Shown here one piece after another: positions 20,410 to 32,273 of a DNA stretch of 64,000 nucleotides. The notes under the pieces were generated by a model that worked only from the letters and a program-made list of their open reading frames with translations, did no database searches and had not been told where the DNA came from. Both the position numbers and the translations under genes were made by a program. The stretch is from Zopfochytrium polystomum (lineage: Eukaryota > Chytridiomycota > Chytridiomycetes > Chytridiales > Chytridiaceae). Each line of letters opens with the position of its first letter. Within the stretch, counting starts at the first letter, position 1. The DNA is taken from the NCBI GenBank assembly GCA_025765615.1, contig JAIVFJ010000008.1:62001-126000 (forward strand), read 5' to 3'.

Positions 20410-23400
20410 CACCATCCTGCTCCCTGCAACCTGATCTCGCCCCATTGCACTCGGATTTCAACACCTTACCAGGGAGACCTCTCCAGAGCGTGAAGATCCA
20501 TCAACCCCACGCGACCAACGACCAAAAGAGCAATCTTCCATCAAGGAATCGAACCAGCACCGTCCAGCATGTTGAGAGTGATCAACCGTCTTCACCAGTC
20601 AGCTATACAGCCACTGTTTTCAATCCTTCGCACACCGATCATGTGACCCATTTCTCTCGAAAGCAACTTATCACAAATTGAAAATCCAATTGCTTAGCAT
20701 CCCAATTCCATTTCAACCCCATCTTTCAGAAACCCCTTAACAAACCTTTTCCCTGACACAATTTGAGTGTCAAACTAGTCCACCAGGCCCTCAATAACCC
20801 CATCTACTTTGACACATGGTACGAAGACGTACTTGGCTATCTTGCTGGCAAGGATGCACTTGCTACTGTTAGCCTTCGAGCAGCACGACGTGCCAGTGCC
20901 ACCGTCGGCGCAGTCGCCAGGGCCAGAGCTGCTGCTGGAGTTGCCGCTGGAGCTGGCCCTGCTGCAGCACCCCCAGATGTGGAGTGATGAGACGTCATGC
21001 ATATCCTCCCAGTATATGTACCCAACCACCCACAGTATGTCGGCTATTGGACCTTCAGTGACGACAGAACTGTCTTTCCTGGAACCTATGCGCAAAACAA
21101 GCTGGCTATGATGCACATTCGGAATCATGTTGGCGAAAACCTCAAGCAAAAGATTAGCGGCATCTACTTTGTCTTCGAGGCCCTTGCTGAACTCAAGCGC
21201 AAAGTCGGCCGTGTCGACCCTGCACAGGTTATGAACCTTATTGACGAGTTCAAGAAACTCTGCATTGGAGAGAAAGAAAGAATCGTGGACTTCCAGCAGA
21301 AATTTGAGACGCACTATGCATCCCTACAGTGTGCCTGGGAACTCACTCCAATCGACATGCGCAACCAGATTGACATAACCCTAAGTTTTTGTTCTGCTGT
21401 CCATGTACTAAACCAAAGTTTCAAGAACAACAAATACTGGTTTCCCCAAGTCAACCACTATATGAGCAAGATTGATGATGGCACCATCACAGACATCACT
21501 GGTCTGTTCGATTACCTGAAGATTATGGAGGCCCGCAACCGCAACCCTGAAGACTTCGTGGAGCCACCTGCCGACCCAGTGAACAAGGCAGCCCTACTCA
21601 GTGGTCCCCAAGGTCGACAGAAGGATGGCCACTCCCGACAGGCAGACAGGTCAGAGCGGCGTCATGCTCGCTTTGACTCTTGTGAGAAGTAACGCAGCAA
21701 CTGTCAAGAGAGGCCTCGTAAGGAACAACCTGACCGAGGTGGTCGCCAGAACCGGGAGCAGTTTGAGCGTCGCCGCAGCCAGAGAGAGAGGAACAGCAAC
21801 AACAACTCACCTGCAGCATCAGCAACTGTTGACCAACAGCAACGAGATGCTTCAGTAGTTGACAGTGTTGTCGTCTGTCACCAGTGTGGCCTCAAGAACC
21901 ACTATGCCAGAGACTGCCTTGCAAAGAAAGCAGATGCCCCAGTAGCCCTTGTTGCAGCCCTGGATGCCTCACAGTCTCTCAGCGAGTATGAGACTGAGTC
22001 TGACTACAGTGATTCAGGGGAGTCAAATTTTCAGTAGGCCCGAGGCCTCCACCTCAGGCGCACCAAAAGAGAACCTCTAACTTCCGCTCTGCACCTCATG
22101 TTCCGAAATCTGTTGCCCTCCTCTCATCACACTCAGCTGTCTTCAGAGAGTCCCCAATCGTTGTTGACACTGGCTGCCCAAGGACCATTCTCAAAGACCT
22201 CCACCTGTTCACGTCATACGAAGAGAAAGACTCTACCGTCAGCACCATAGATGAGGAGTCCCCACCACTCAAGAAGAAGGGATCTGGCTCAGCGAGGACT
22301 CCTCTACCAAACGGTGTCAAAATTGTCATCAAGAAAGCATTCTACGCGCCAACTGCATTATACAGTCTCATCGCCACCAATGACATTGAGAGAGACGGGA
22401 AGTTCTTTGTCTCTATGGATGTGGATAAACCTGGCACCATATTCAACAGAAGTGATAGAACTCCTGTTGGTTGTTGCACCAAACGTCTTGGGCTCCACTT
22501 ACTCGTCACCAAGAATTCGAGACTACACCGCCTCTGCTGCCATTATTGCCCTTGCCCACCGTGAACACTACCCAAGCCCAGACAGGCCACCACCTGTCGT
22601 GAGCAAGGCTGAGAGGCTCCAGATTGCAGAGGTTGAAAGACTTCATCGCGCGCTGGGACACGTCGGCTTCCAGCGCCTTGGCTACATGCTCCACCACCAG
22701 ACAACAGCAGACCTACCACCCATTGATGCTACATACCCCACAAAGTGCCAAACTTGTGTCGCAGCCAAGATGCGCCAAAAGTCATTCCCAGAGCGTGATG
22801 AGGAACAACTCCCATTTGCCCACACCTTCAACATTGATGTCAACTCCATCCTCATTACTTCCTTTGATGGCTACAACTATGCAATCACTGTCGTTTGCGA
22901 GAGCAGTTGTTTCTCTTGGGACATTCCTATTGCTCGCAAGAGCGATGCATTACCGTTTCTAATTCGCCTGATTCTCTTTCTTGAGAAAACGGAGGGATGC
23001 AAAGTACAGGTCATCCGATTGGATCGTGGCAAGGAGAACTTCAATCGGACCTTCAAGTCCTTCTGCGACTCCCATGGAATTCAGCTCAAGGTGTCTCCTT
23101 CACACACAGCCCAGATGAACTCTGTCGCAGAACGCCACATCCAAACTGTCACAGACATGACCCAGTCACTTCTACTTGGCGCACCTAACGTTCCACTCAC
23201 ATTTTGGAGTTACGCTTACTGTCAAGCTTCGCAAATCAAGAACTGTCTACCAAACATCCAGCGTGGTATCCTCTCTCCGTTCGAAAGCCACCACCACATC
23301 CCACCAATGGTTGGCCACTTTCGCACCTTTGGTTCCAAGTGTTTCTACCGTGTTAGCCCCAAGCTTCGCAAGAAACTCGATCCCAAGGGCCGTCCTGCTG

Positions 23401-24423
23401 TTTACCTTGGCAGTCCCTCGCACTCCATTGCTGTCCTGTGGAAGCTCCAAGAGCAGTGGATCATCTACCAGCGTTATTGTGACATTGAGTTTTTTGAAGA
23501 TGAATTCCCCAGTTCTTGGGAGTTCACGCTGTGGGGGGGGGATTTGGGGACATCAGCGTTAATCTCCCTTCACTTTCAGACTTGGATGACCCTGCATATG
23601 AGAAAGCAGTCCAATCAATTGTAGAAGCAGAACAGCACCTTCACCAGCTACTCCAGCAGAAAAAGAAACAGCAGCGCCAGGGTAAGGGGGAGCACAGCAG
23701 CACACCAGCGCCAGGACCAAAGAAGCGAGGTCGCCCCCGCAAGCCATCATCACCAGTGAGGCTACCATCAGTGAGCATCTCAGCAGAGCCTCCACCACCA
23801 ACAGCTACCAACAGCTACCAACAGCTGCGCCTGCACCAGATGTCGAGCAGGAGCCACCCCCCAAACAGAAGCGCAGCACAACAAAGAAACCGGCAGCAGT
23901 CACTGGGCAGGAGCCACCCCCTAAGTGGAAGCCAGGCCAACCAAGGAAACACCCAATTCCACCTGACCCAGTGAGTCACTCCAAACTTCACTACACTAAT
24001 TCTTTCTTTTCTACACCATTCCCTTTTCAAATTTCCTCTTCACAACCAAAACAATTCAAAACCATTAACGTCACCTCACGTCGCCCCACACTATCGCGCA
24101 CAGGAAGCCTCAGCACCAGCCACTGCCAATGCCCCGGAGATCTTTCCGCCCAGCGATCTGGAGAATTTGCCCAGGTCCAGCGCAGAGGCTCATCAGCAGG
24201 TGGGTCGGGATGGTGAGGGCTCTGCATCGCCAGACGTCTCAGGTTCTCTATCTGCAAGGGGTATTGACAGGCCCAGTGGTGAAGTGGACCCCGCCGCATC
24301 AGGCAAAGTGCTACCTGCTGACAGCGCCCCTGTTGTGCAAGATGTGCTGTTTGCGTGTGAGCCTGACGAGGACTTAGACAATAACAATATCCAGTTAATG
24401 ATACATGATGATGATATACACGC
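20410..24423 (+). mobile_element. Copia (Ty1) retrotransposon, 3' half missing
   Basis: A 5' leader (20410-20760), homologous to the leader of the 8-9.5 kb copy, is followed by Gag, zinc knuckle, protease and integrase genes and then by the Pro-rich linker that normally precedes reverse transcriptase. Sequence related to RT or RNase H and a matching 3' LTR are absent; at 24424 unrelated tandem LTR-like units begin. The element therefore ends by deletion or by a later insertion at that point. Confidence 0.85.
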
Positions 24424-24448
24424 TGTAATAGTTGCTAGGCAAGCGTGA
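20763..24448 (+). pseudogene. Copia gag-pol (Gag, protease, integrase), frameshifted and truncated
   Basis: The reading frames break several times, so this is a relic. Gag starts near 20763 (SVKLVHQALNNPIYFDTWYED) and continues in another frame at 20997-21692 (GYWTFSDDRTVFPGTY, FVFEALAELKRKVG). A zinc knuckle follows at about 21865 (CHQCGLKNHYARDC, CxxC-x4-H-x4-C). The protease active site is read as VVDTGCPRTIL near 22150. The integrase frame (22560-23600) has LHRALGHVGFQRLG with C-x-x-C (CQTCVAAK), then the catalytic triad as FNIDVNS, IRLDRGKEN and VAERHIQT, and the conserved GHFRTFGSKCFYRV. The downstream frames (23516-24448) are Pro/Gln rich and end in an acidic stretch (CEPDEDLDNNN) without reaching RT. 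Confidence 0.85.
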
Positions 24449-24963
24449 CTGGCACAGGGTAAAAACCTCTCCTATATTATCTGCTTGAGCAGAGGAGGAG
24501 GAAAACTGTTAACACTGGGTTTCTGTTCCACTTAATACTTGGAGTATTTGTCATCAGCGCAAGCCAGTGCCCAGGTCTGCATCGGTGGTGGCTCGCTCTC
24601 CCATAGGCATCATGAGAACGATAACTGACAGTCACAATAGGTTTGGGTCCGTCTTGTGCCTCTTGCTGCTAACCATTCAGTTCCACCTAACAGCTGTAAT
24701 AGTTGCTAGGCAAGCAGGACCGGCACAGGGTAAAAACCTCTCTTATATTACCTGCTTGAGCAGAGGAGGAGGAAAACTGTTGACACCAGGTTTCCATTCC
24801 ACTTAATACTCAGAGTATTTTTCATCACTGCAAGCCAGCACCCAGGTCTGCATTGGCAGTGGCTCACTCTCCCATGGGCATCGTGAGAACGATAACTGAC
24901 AGTCACAATAGGTTCGGGTCTGTCTTGTGCCTCTTGCTGCTAACCAGTCAGTTCTGCCTAACA
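24424..24963. repeat. two tandem 269-bp TG...CA units (LTR-like)
   Basis: Unit 1 (24424-24692) and unit 2 (24695-24963) are about 90% identical, both start TGTAATAGTTGCTAGGCAAG and end with CCTAACA, and are separated by two bases only. Each contains a GAGCAGAGGAGGAGGAAAAC block and GAACGATAACTGACAGTCAC. TG...CA ends and length fit LTRs of an element unrelated to the Copia copy they interrupt. Two LTRs with no internal region between them are unusual. Confidence 0.7.
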
Positions 24964-25571
24964 TAAATCATCGCAGGTTGTGGCGACAGCAGTGCACGGG
25001 CTGTGGCCATTCCCCGTCCCCTCCCCCGCCCAAGTTGTAGTTACGATCCTCCGCTGCCAAATTCACGTGCCAACGACCTTTCCTGGCCATCGACTCCACT
25101 GGTTGGTAGTTCTGGTGCGGTCGTGAGCCAATAGGTGCTGTAATCGGCAGTTCCCGGTCTGTCCCTGTGGGTAAAGCGTGTTGGGTCCCTGATCTTCTCT
25201 TCTCGTGTTCTGTAGCCTGGATGGAGAGGGATGAGAGTGGGTAGATCTCGGCACTGATATGAACGAGTCGCAGCTACCTCCAAGACTGCAATATTCGCTT
25301 CACAGTGCTGGTGGGATGATTTTTTCTTTTCCTTTTTTTTTTTTTTTATCCCTGCAGTTTTCCTTTGAAGCCAACGGGGTTTCATAACTAACAGTTCTAT
25401 GCTTTCTTCTGTTCTTCTGATTCTCGTTTGTATTTTGATGTTGCAGCAGTGTCGACCAAGCCTCTCTCCCTTGAGTCCATTTCAAAAATTTAAAAAAGAA
25501 ATGAAAAGGGAAAAACAAAGCAGGAGGCAAGACAAAATTTTAGTAATACGACAGACAGACAACAGAGAGAC
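24964..25571. promoter_or_regulatory. upstream region of the CLC gene
   Basis: No coding is supported. It contains a T-rich stretch (25320-25348) and A-rich leader sequence (25485-25560) just before the ATG at 25572, typical of the 5' regions in this window. Exact promoter elements are not recognisable. Confidence 0.35.
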
Positions 25572-28274
25572 ATGACGCCACCACCGGCGGGCGCCTCGTC
25601 CACGGCGGCGGCGGCGGCACTGGCACGGTCGGCAGTGGGAAGTGCGGATGTGGCGAACGCTGGTGGCAGCAGCCACACCACCACCACCTCCACCACCGGC
25701 GGCGGCATCGGCGTCTACGGCGAAGACAAGCACTATGTCGACGGCGATGGCAACCCCTTCGACGAGGATGGCGCAGACGACGACGACGACGACGACGACG
25801 ACCCCCCGCTGCTCCAGAGCGTCCGGGCGCGGCCGCCGCCGTCTAAGGCATCTTTCCCCGCGGCATCGACGACCACGACCACCCCGTTCTCCTTCCAACT
25901 GCCGCTGCCGACCATCCGCCCGCTACCGCCGCTGCCGCTTTCCCGCCAGCAGCAGCAGCTCCGCCCGTCCATGGACTCCTCTGTCGGTGCCGCCGCAGCG
26001 TCCACTTCCAGCGGTACCGTCGGCGCCGCCGACGATGGGGCCAGCACCACAGGCGGCACCGGCCCCGCCGGCAGCCCGCGCGCGGCAGACGAAACGACCC
26101 CCGCTGCTCCTCATATCGCCGCACTCCCCGCCGCGGGCGGGCGGAGCCTCGGTCTTTGCGCGGTCGTCGGCGCGGTCATCGTCGTACGGCGGCGGTGGGA
26201 GCAGCAGCGCAGACCCCTCGGTGTACGCGGCGTCGACGACGACGCCGTCGTCCTCCGCCATGACCTCGCCCACTTCCTACCACGCCCTTGGCGGCTTCGG
26301 CGACGGTGGCGCATCCGCCGCATGGAGCAGGGGCGCGTCGCCGCTTTCGCGACGCTCGTCGACGCAGTACTTTTTCCCTTCGTCGTCGGCTGCGCGGCGG
26401 CTGGACTCGACCGAGACTGTAGCGTCGCTGGTGCTGCGGCCGCAACGGCGGCGGTCGATGCTGGGCGCGATCGGGTCGTCGCGGCGGAGCCGGCTGTACG
26501 ACGAGGCGGACGACGAGACGCTGTACCGTGAAGGGAACGGGCTACGCGTGTGGTACAACGACTACACGACCATCGACTGGGTGCACGACTACGTCAAGGA
26601 GCGCGTGCGCATACGGAAAGTGCGATCCGTCGGCGGGTGGAGGGGCTGGTGGACGGCGAAGATGGATTCCATGCAGGCGTACGTGCTCATTGCCATCATT
26701 GGTGAGTGTATTTCCCCCTCCCCCATCCGATCCATTTCTTCTGATAAAAGCAACAACAACGACGAACAACTAGGCATCTCGGCCGGCACCATCTCGTCGC
26801 TCGTCTCCATCACGCAGCTGTGGTTGACGGACGTCAAGACGGGCTACTGCGCCGACGGGCTTTTCCTCCGCAAAAAGTACTGCTGCCCGGCCGCCCCTCC
26901 AACCCTTCCCATCGCCCTCCTCATCAACGGCGGCGACGCCGCCAGCTTCCTCCTCCGCAACGGCACGACTCCCGACACGCCGTGCGACGCCTGGATACCG
27001 TGGGAGGTCGCAGCGGGTGCGACGGCGACGACGCGGGTCCTCGGGATCCCGGCGGCGCAGCTGGTGTTCATGCTGGGCAGCGCGACGCTGGCGCTCGCGG
27101 CGGTGCTGGTGGTGTCGCTGTCGGCGACGCCGTCGAACGGGCGGTACAGCGACGCGGCGGCGGCGGGCGTCGGCGGGGTCAAGGCGGACGTTGGCGGCGG
27201 CGCGGCGGGGAAGAAGGCAAAGATTGTGTACCACGCGGCGGGGAGCGGCGTGCCACAGGTCAAGACGATCCTCGGCGGGTTCGTCATCCGCGGGTTCCTT
27301 GGCCTGCGGACGATGGTGGTCAAGTCCATTGCGCTGGTGATTATCAATTCTTTCTTCTTTTGTTATTTATTTTTTTTTCCCCTTTGGTTGGTTGTTTGTT
27401 TGGTTACTTGGTGTGTGTTCCTACCTTTTCTCGTAACATTCTGCTCCGCACCTCCGCCCCCTCCCCAAGACCCTCGCCGTCGCCTCCGGGCTCTGCATGG
27501 GCCAGCAGGGCCCACTGGTGCACATATCGTGCTGCGTCGGCAACGTGGCGTCGCGGCTCTTTGAAAAGTACGCGACGAACGAGGCGAAGCGGCGCGAGAT
27601 GATGTCGGCGGCGGCGGCGGCGGGCGTCAGCGTCGCGTTCGGCGCGCCGATCGGCGGCGTGCTGTTCTCGCTCGAGGAGGTGTCGTACTACTTTCCGAGC
27701 AAGACCATGTGGCGGAGCTTTATTTGCGCGCTCGTGGCAGCGGTCACGTTAAAGGTGAGATTGGGGGAAGAGGTCCCGGTGGGGGAGCAGAGAGAAAGTT
27801 TCGCCTGGTGGAATGCTCAATTTTGCACCCCTTTTTTTTATCTTCAGCTTATCAACCCGTTCGGGCGGGGAAAGCTGGTTACGTACCAGGTCTCGTACGA
27901 CCACGACTGGTCCGGCTTTGAGCTTTTCCCTTTCCTCCTCATCGGCCTCGTCGGGGTAAACACCGCGCTCCAGCGACATTTTCAAACAGTTTTGACGTTA
28001 ACTCTCCTCCTCGTGTCCAACGAAACAAAACCCAACAGGGCGCATACGGTGGCTGGTTCGTGAAAGCGTCCGCGCAGTGGGCGCAGATGCGTCAGCATTT
28101 CGGCGCGCAGAAACACCCGATCAGCGAGGTGCTGGTGATTTCGCTGCTGACGGCGTTCCTCAGCTACGGCTCGGTGCTGACGAGAATCAGCAACAACGAG
28201 CTGATTGGGAATTTGTTTTCCGAGTGCAACGGCGACGAGGATTTGAGGGGTCTGTGCAGGTTTGTGTTGTCGCG

Positions 28275-28327
<53 letters not shown>

Positions 28328-29994
28328 CGTGTGTGGTGTTGTTCACCTCATGCAACCGTATGCTTAACAATCGCCCCTCAACCTACCAGAAACATGACAC
28401 TGACAGACATGATGGGCACACTTTGCGGTATCCTAGTGCTCAAAATCTTTCTCACGTTCATCACGCTCGGAATCCGCGTCCCATCCGGTGTATTCGGTTT
28501 GTCCATGGTGGTCGGCGCCTGCGGTGGAAGGTACCTGAATCGAGATTGCATATGGAACTGGCCTAACAACGAGGTTCTCCCACAACCTTTCCACCATTCA
28601 TATTGCTTGGATAGGATCGTCGGGATGGTCATGGACAATCTGCAAAAGTATGGGCGGTTGTTCTCCGTTTTGCCCCCTTTCGAACACGACTGAAGGGCTT
28701 AATACCCGCCACTTCATTCTTCATTTTTTCTCCACCTGAATTCAGGAACAACCCTGAACACTGGTTGTTCCGAGGCTGCCCCGCCGACAGGGACTGCATC
28801 ATCCCCGGGGTTTACGCCATGGTCGGCGCCGCCGCCGTTTTGAGCGGAGTCACGAGGATGACGGGTGAGAGAGGCCGGGGGCGGGCGTGGCGCGTCAAAC
28901 TTTGGCAGCTGGAGCTAAATATGTTGGTGCATCCCCGACACCCGGCGCAAATGCCCTTTTTTCGACCTTGGCAGTCTCGCTCGTCGTCATCATGGTCGAG
29001 CTCACGGGGGCGCTGACGTACGTGATACCGATCATGGTAAGGGAAAGCTGAAACGCGGCGTGCTCAGCCGTCAACGCGTCCTTTTTTTTTCCCTCCTCCT
29101 CTGACGAGGAAATGCCCCCTTCATCCCAAACTGCAACCGACCTTGCATAACAACTCCACGTCCGCCCCTCCCGCCCCTCCCGCAGTGCGCAATCATGGTC
29201 GCAAAATGGATCGCCGACTTCATCGAGCCCAAGTCGATCTACGAGTCGCAGATCCGGCGGAACGGGTACCCGTACCTGGACCACAAGCACGAGTACCACG
29301 TGAAGCGGCGGTCACGGCGCGAGGGCGGGCGCGGGACGGCGGGGGTCGTGGCGGTGGACGTTGCGGAGCGGCCGTCGCGGCGGCGGGCGGATCGCGGGGC
29401 GCGCGGTGGCGCCGGGGGCCGGGGACCGGGGATGCGGCGCGGCGGGGTCGGAACGCGCGCGGACGATTGGGTCGAGTGTTTTGCGATCGAGAGGCGGTAT
29501 GGGCGCGCGGAGATTGAGGAGAAGCTGATGGGGTTAGGTGCGTTGTGCGCGGGCGCGAAAGCTGTTTCCTATTCCTCGAGGGGTCCCTCACTAACCTGCC
29601 CCCAACCCCAATACCACCCCCCCACCCCCAGCAAACTCCCGCTGGCAAGAAGACGGCGGGTTTGCGGTTCTCTATGGGCATATCCTGGTCGGGTACATTG
29701 CGTTCAACGAATTGAACCATGCATACAGTAGGTGTCTTCGCCCACACCAACAAAGAAACCCGCGTTCACACTAACGAAACCGACCCCCCAGACCAAATCA
29801 TGAAGTCGCAAAACATCAACTGTCGGTTCTACTTCCGGCGTCCCGACGGGACGGACCTGGACGACCTGGACCTCGTCGTCGGCGGCGGCGGGGACGGCGA
29901 CGATGCGGTCAGCGACAACGCCGAGGAAGTAGATCTCACGGCGTTTATGGATCAGGTAACGAAAGCGGTTTTTTGTTTTTCGGGGCCGGGCACT

Positions 29995-30035
<41 letters not shown>

Positions 30036-30254
30036 GAATGCGAAAGGTTAACGGTGCTTTTCTCTTTTTCCGGTCCACCGCGCGCACAGGCGCCGCTGTC
30101 GGTGCGGTCGCACACGTCGATGGAGCTGGTGGTGGAGCTGTTTATCAAGCTCGGGGTGAAAACGCTCTGCGTTGTGGAGGACGACGGGACGTTTGCTGGG
30201 TTCATCCACAAGAAGCGGTTGATTGGATGGCTGCTGGACGAAGACCTATCCTGA
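25572..30254 (+). CDS. CLC-family chloride channel/transporter (Gef1/CLC-3-5 like) with C-terminal CBS domains
   Basis: This is an integral membrane anion transporter, expected in Golgi, endosome or vacuole membranes by similarity to yeast Gef1 and animal CLC-3/4/5. Exons: 25572-26701, 26774-27336, 27470-27754, 27848-27955, 28039-28259, then about 28390-28520, 28614-28648, 28745-28863, 28975-29036, 29185-29535, 29632-29726, 29793-29955 and 30091-30254. Family signatures are [47 protein letters not shown], and [20 protein letters not shown] with [18 protein letters not shown]. The pore motif normally G-K/R-E-G-P reads G-Q-Q-G-P (27500-27514). Two CBS regions follow; the last exon carries the second ([18 protein letters not shown]). 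The N-terminus is long, acidic and Ala/Ser rich; the acidic frame from 25572 and the conserved frame meet around 26010-26160, so a small intron or an indel lies there. Confidence 0.93.
28277..28327. repeat. (GT)n microsatellite inside a CLC intron
   Basis: A pure GT tract of about 50 bp lies in the intron that starts at 28260. It is immediately preceded by the donor region and followed by a C/T-rich acceptor. Confidence 0.9.
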
Positions 30255-30723
30255 TGACATGAATTGTTTGTTCATCCCGCCTCCCTGTTTGTTTTTTTTT
30301 AATTTGATTCTTTCACTTTTGCAAGCACAGTTTCTTTTTTTTTTCCCCGACCTCAGCTTCCTGTTTGCTTTTTGGTTTGGTTACGGGGCTCTATGAGGGT
30401 GGACACTTTTTTTTTTTTTTTCTCCCTTCTACGCACGCACGTTTTTCCCATAAATGTTGGGGAACGCCTCTCTTTTTCCTCTTGGCACTTGTTCTTCTTC
30501 CTCCTCAATTCTCCTCCATGTTTTCCAATCTCATTTTCTTGACCTGGGGGTGCTCGTTTCGCATTTGAGTGCCTCGCGCGGGGACCGTCCTGGCATTTTC
30601 CACTTATTCTTCTTCGCATTGCCTCTCGCTGTTTCACTTGAAAATTCAATCAATCTCCGACAGCGACCACCCCCAAAAAGAAAAAGGTAAATAACCACAG
30701 AAAAAGAAAAAAAAAATTCGACA
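30255..30723. other. spacer between CLC and the elongin-B-like gene
   Basis: Several T tracts (30292, 30330, 30404-30421) and CT-rich sequence are present, and no coding is supported. It would contain the CLC 3' end and the next gene's promoter; an A-rich run ends two codons before the ATG at 30724. Confidence 0.5.
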
Positions 30724-31518
30724 ATGTCCATGTACCTCCGCGTCAAGCGGCACCGCTCGACCCTCTTCGTGCACTGCGAGCCGACCGACACCGTCCTGGC
30801 CCTCAAGGCAAAGGTCTCGGTCATGCTGGGCGCCGGCGCCGGCGCAGCCGCCGCCTCCGCCTCCGCGAGACCCGCCTCGTCCGACAACACCACCACCACC
30901 ACCAACACCAGCAAGGCCGCCAAGGACCAGATGCTGCTGTACATGGAGAAGCCGGCCGCGCTGCCGCCACAGCCGCCCGCCGCCGGCGCGCCCGGGGGGG
31001 GCGGCGCGCAGCAGCCGGCGGCAGGGGCGGCGCCCGCGTCGACTCAGCAGCAGCAGGGGGCGGCGGCGGCGGGGGCGGGCGGGGCGACGGCGCTGGCGGT
31101 GCTGGAGGACGCGACGCAGCTGGGCCATGTCGGGCTGCAGTCGGACGACGTGCTTGTGCTGGCGCTGTGGGTCGCCGACAGTTGAGACTTTTTTTTTTTT
31201 TTTCTCTTTCCCCACCCGCACCCACCCGCCCCCCCGCGTTGCCCGCGTGTGCGTGAGCACGCACTTGCAAGCGGCGCGTGCTGCGCACACACATTCATTA
31301 CCCCTTTTCCCCCCGATGCGATCGCAAACGTCAATTCTTTCTTTTGTGTCTCCTCCGCTGAGCTTTGCCAAACCGCTTCGCGATCTCGTCGCCCGCAAAT
31401 TTTAACAGGCAGCTTGCCGGAAGGCGGAAGCTTCGAGCCCCCGATTGTGGAAGAGTTCGAGCCGCTGGGCGTCGACGAGATGGACACGACGCCGGACGTC
31501 AAGGGCAAGGGGCACTGA
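30724..31518 (+). CDS. elongin-B-like ubiquitin-fold protein
   Basis: Elongin B is a ubiquitin-like partner of elongin C in transcription elongation and in cullin-2/5 ubiquitin ligases. The first exon begins MSMYLRVKRHRSTLFVHCEPTDTV, very like the first strand-loop-helix of elongin B, and runs ALKAKVSVMLG. A long Ala/Gly/Pro/Gln insert (about 30830-31070) then separates it from the second half (LEDATQLGHVGLQSDDVLVLALWV). A splice from 31183 (GTTGAG donor, weak) to about 31411 joins the tail: FEPPIVEEFEPLGVDEMD, resembling the C-terminal Pro/acidic region of the family. The insert makes the protein about twice the usual 118 residues. A stray ubiquitin-like protein is the alternative. Confidence 0.55.
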
Positions 31519-31886
31519 GTAAGCGGGCTCATGGGGGAAGGGAGGGGCACGGTCAGGGGGAGCCACGCGATCGGATGAGCGCTCCATGGAAGAAAGAAAA
31601 AGGAAAGAGAAAAAGAGAATCACATGTATTATTTCCTCCGCTCCTGCGTATCTTGCCCCTCGCCCTCCCCGCTTTTTTTTTCACCTTCATCATATGTATT
31701 TATAAAGAGAGAGAAAAAAAGAAGAGAAAAAAAAAAAGCACCATCTAAGCATCCTGTCCTCTCAAAACGATCCGTTCCGCGAATCATCGCGCGAGCTCGT
31801 GTAATCTTCGCGGCTCCTCAGCGACTGCATTCGGGCCCTCGCGCGCGAGAGTGCGTCTGCGTGTGGAATTTTTCGTGAGAGATGAG
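31519..31886. other. convergent 3' ends, no gene
   Basis: This holds the 3' region of the elongin-B-like gene and of MKS1, with A-rich repeats (AAAAGAGAG). No coding is supported. Confidence 0.5.
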
Positions 31887-32242
31887 TCACTCGGGACCTC
31901 GAAAAGAAGAGTTGAACAAGAAAAAGGCACGCGCTTTTTCCTCACCTGAAATGGAAGAAGCGTTTTCTTTCAAGTACGCGGTCGGGTCAACGTCTCGCTT
32001 CTCCGGGCCGCCGCCGCCCCGCTCTTTGGGCTTGCGGAGGTCGCTTTTTTTTTTGTTTTTTTTTTTTTTTTTTTTTGATAAAGGTCAGTCCATTGGGCGG
32101 TGGCAGGATTGTTTCGGGCACACAACACTACTCGGGTCTCATGTTACCTGGACTGCAGCACAACGTTAAGCGACAGCTCAACCATGCCGCTCGTTTCGCA
32201 TTGGAACCCGTATTTGATGAGTTTTGAGCCCTTTTCCGTTGT

Positions 32243-32273
<31 letters not shown>

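Noticed and set aside
20545..20640. tRNA-like sequence on the minus strand (A-box-like TAGCTGACTGG and B-box GGTTCGATTCC) in the Copia leader
   Set aside because: The T-arm stem does not pair and the anticodon loop would have six bases. The homologous leader at 9.33-9.42 kb has further mismatches, so it is not a functional tRNA; a chance or fossil Pol III signal cannot be excluded.
26176..27234. Several minus-strand and alternative-frame ORFs over the CLC gene
   Set aside because: They are high-GC shadows with Arg/Ala/Pro text only; the CLC motifs are in the plus-strand frame.
28060..28566. Separate small gene suggested by an open frame starting MKASAQW
   Set aside because: The text is exon 5 of the CLC transporter continuing from the 28038 acceptor; the apparent Met is a Val codon inside the exon.
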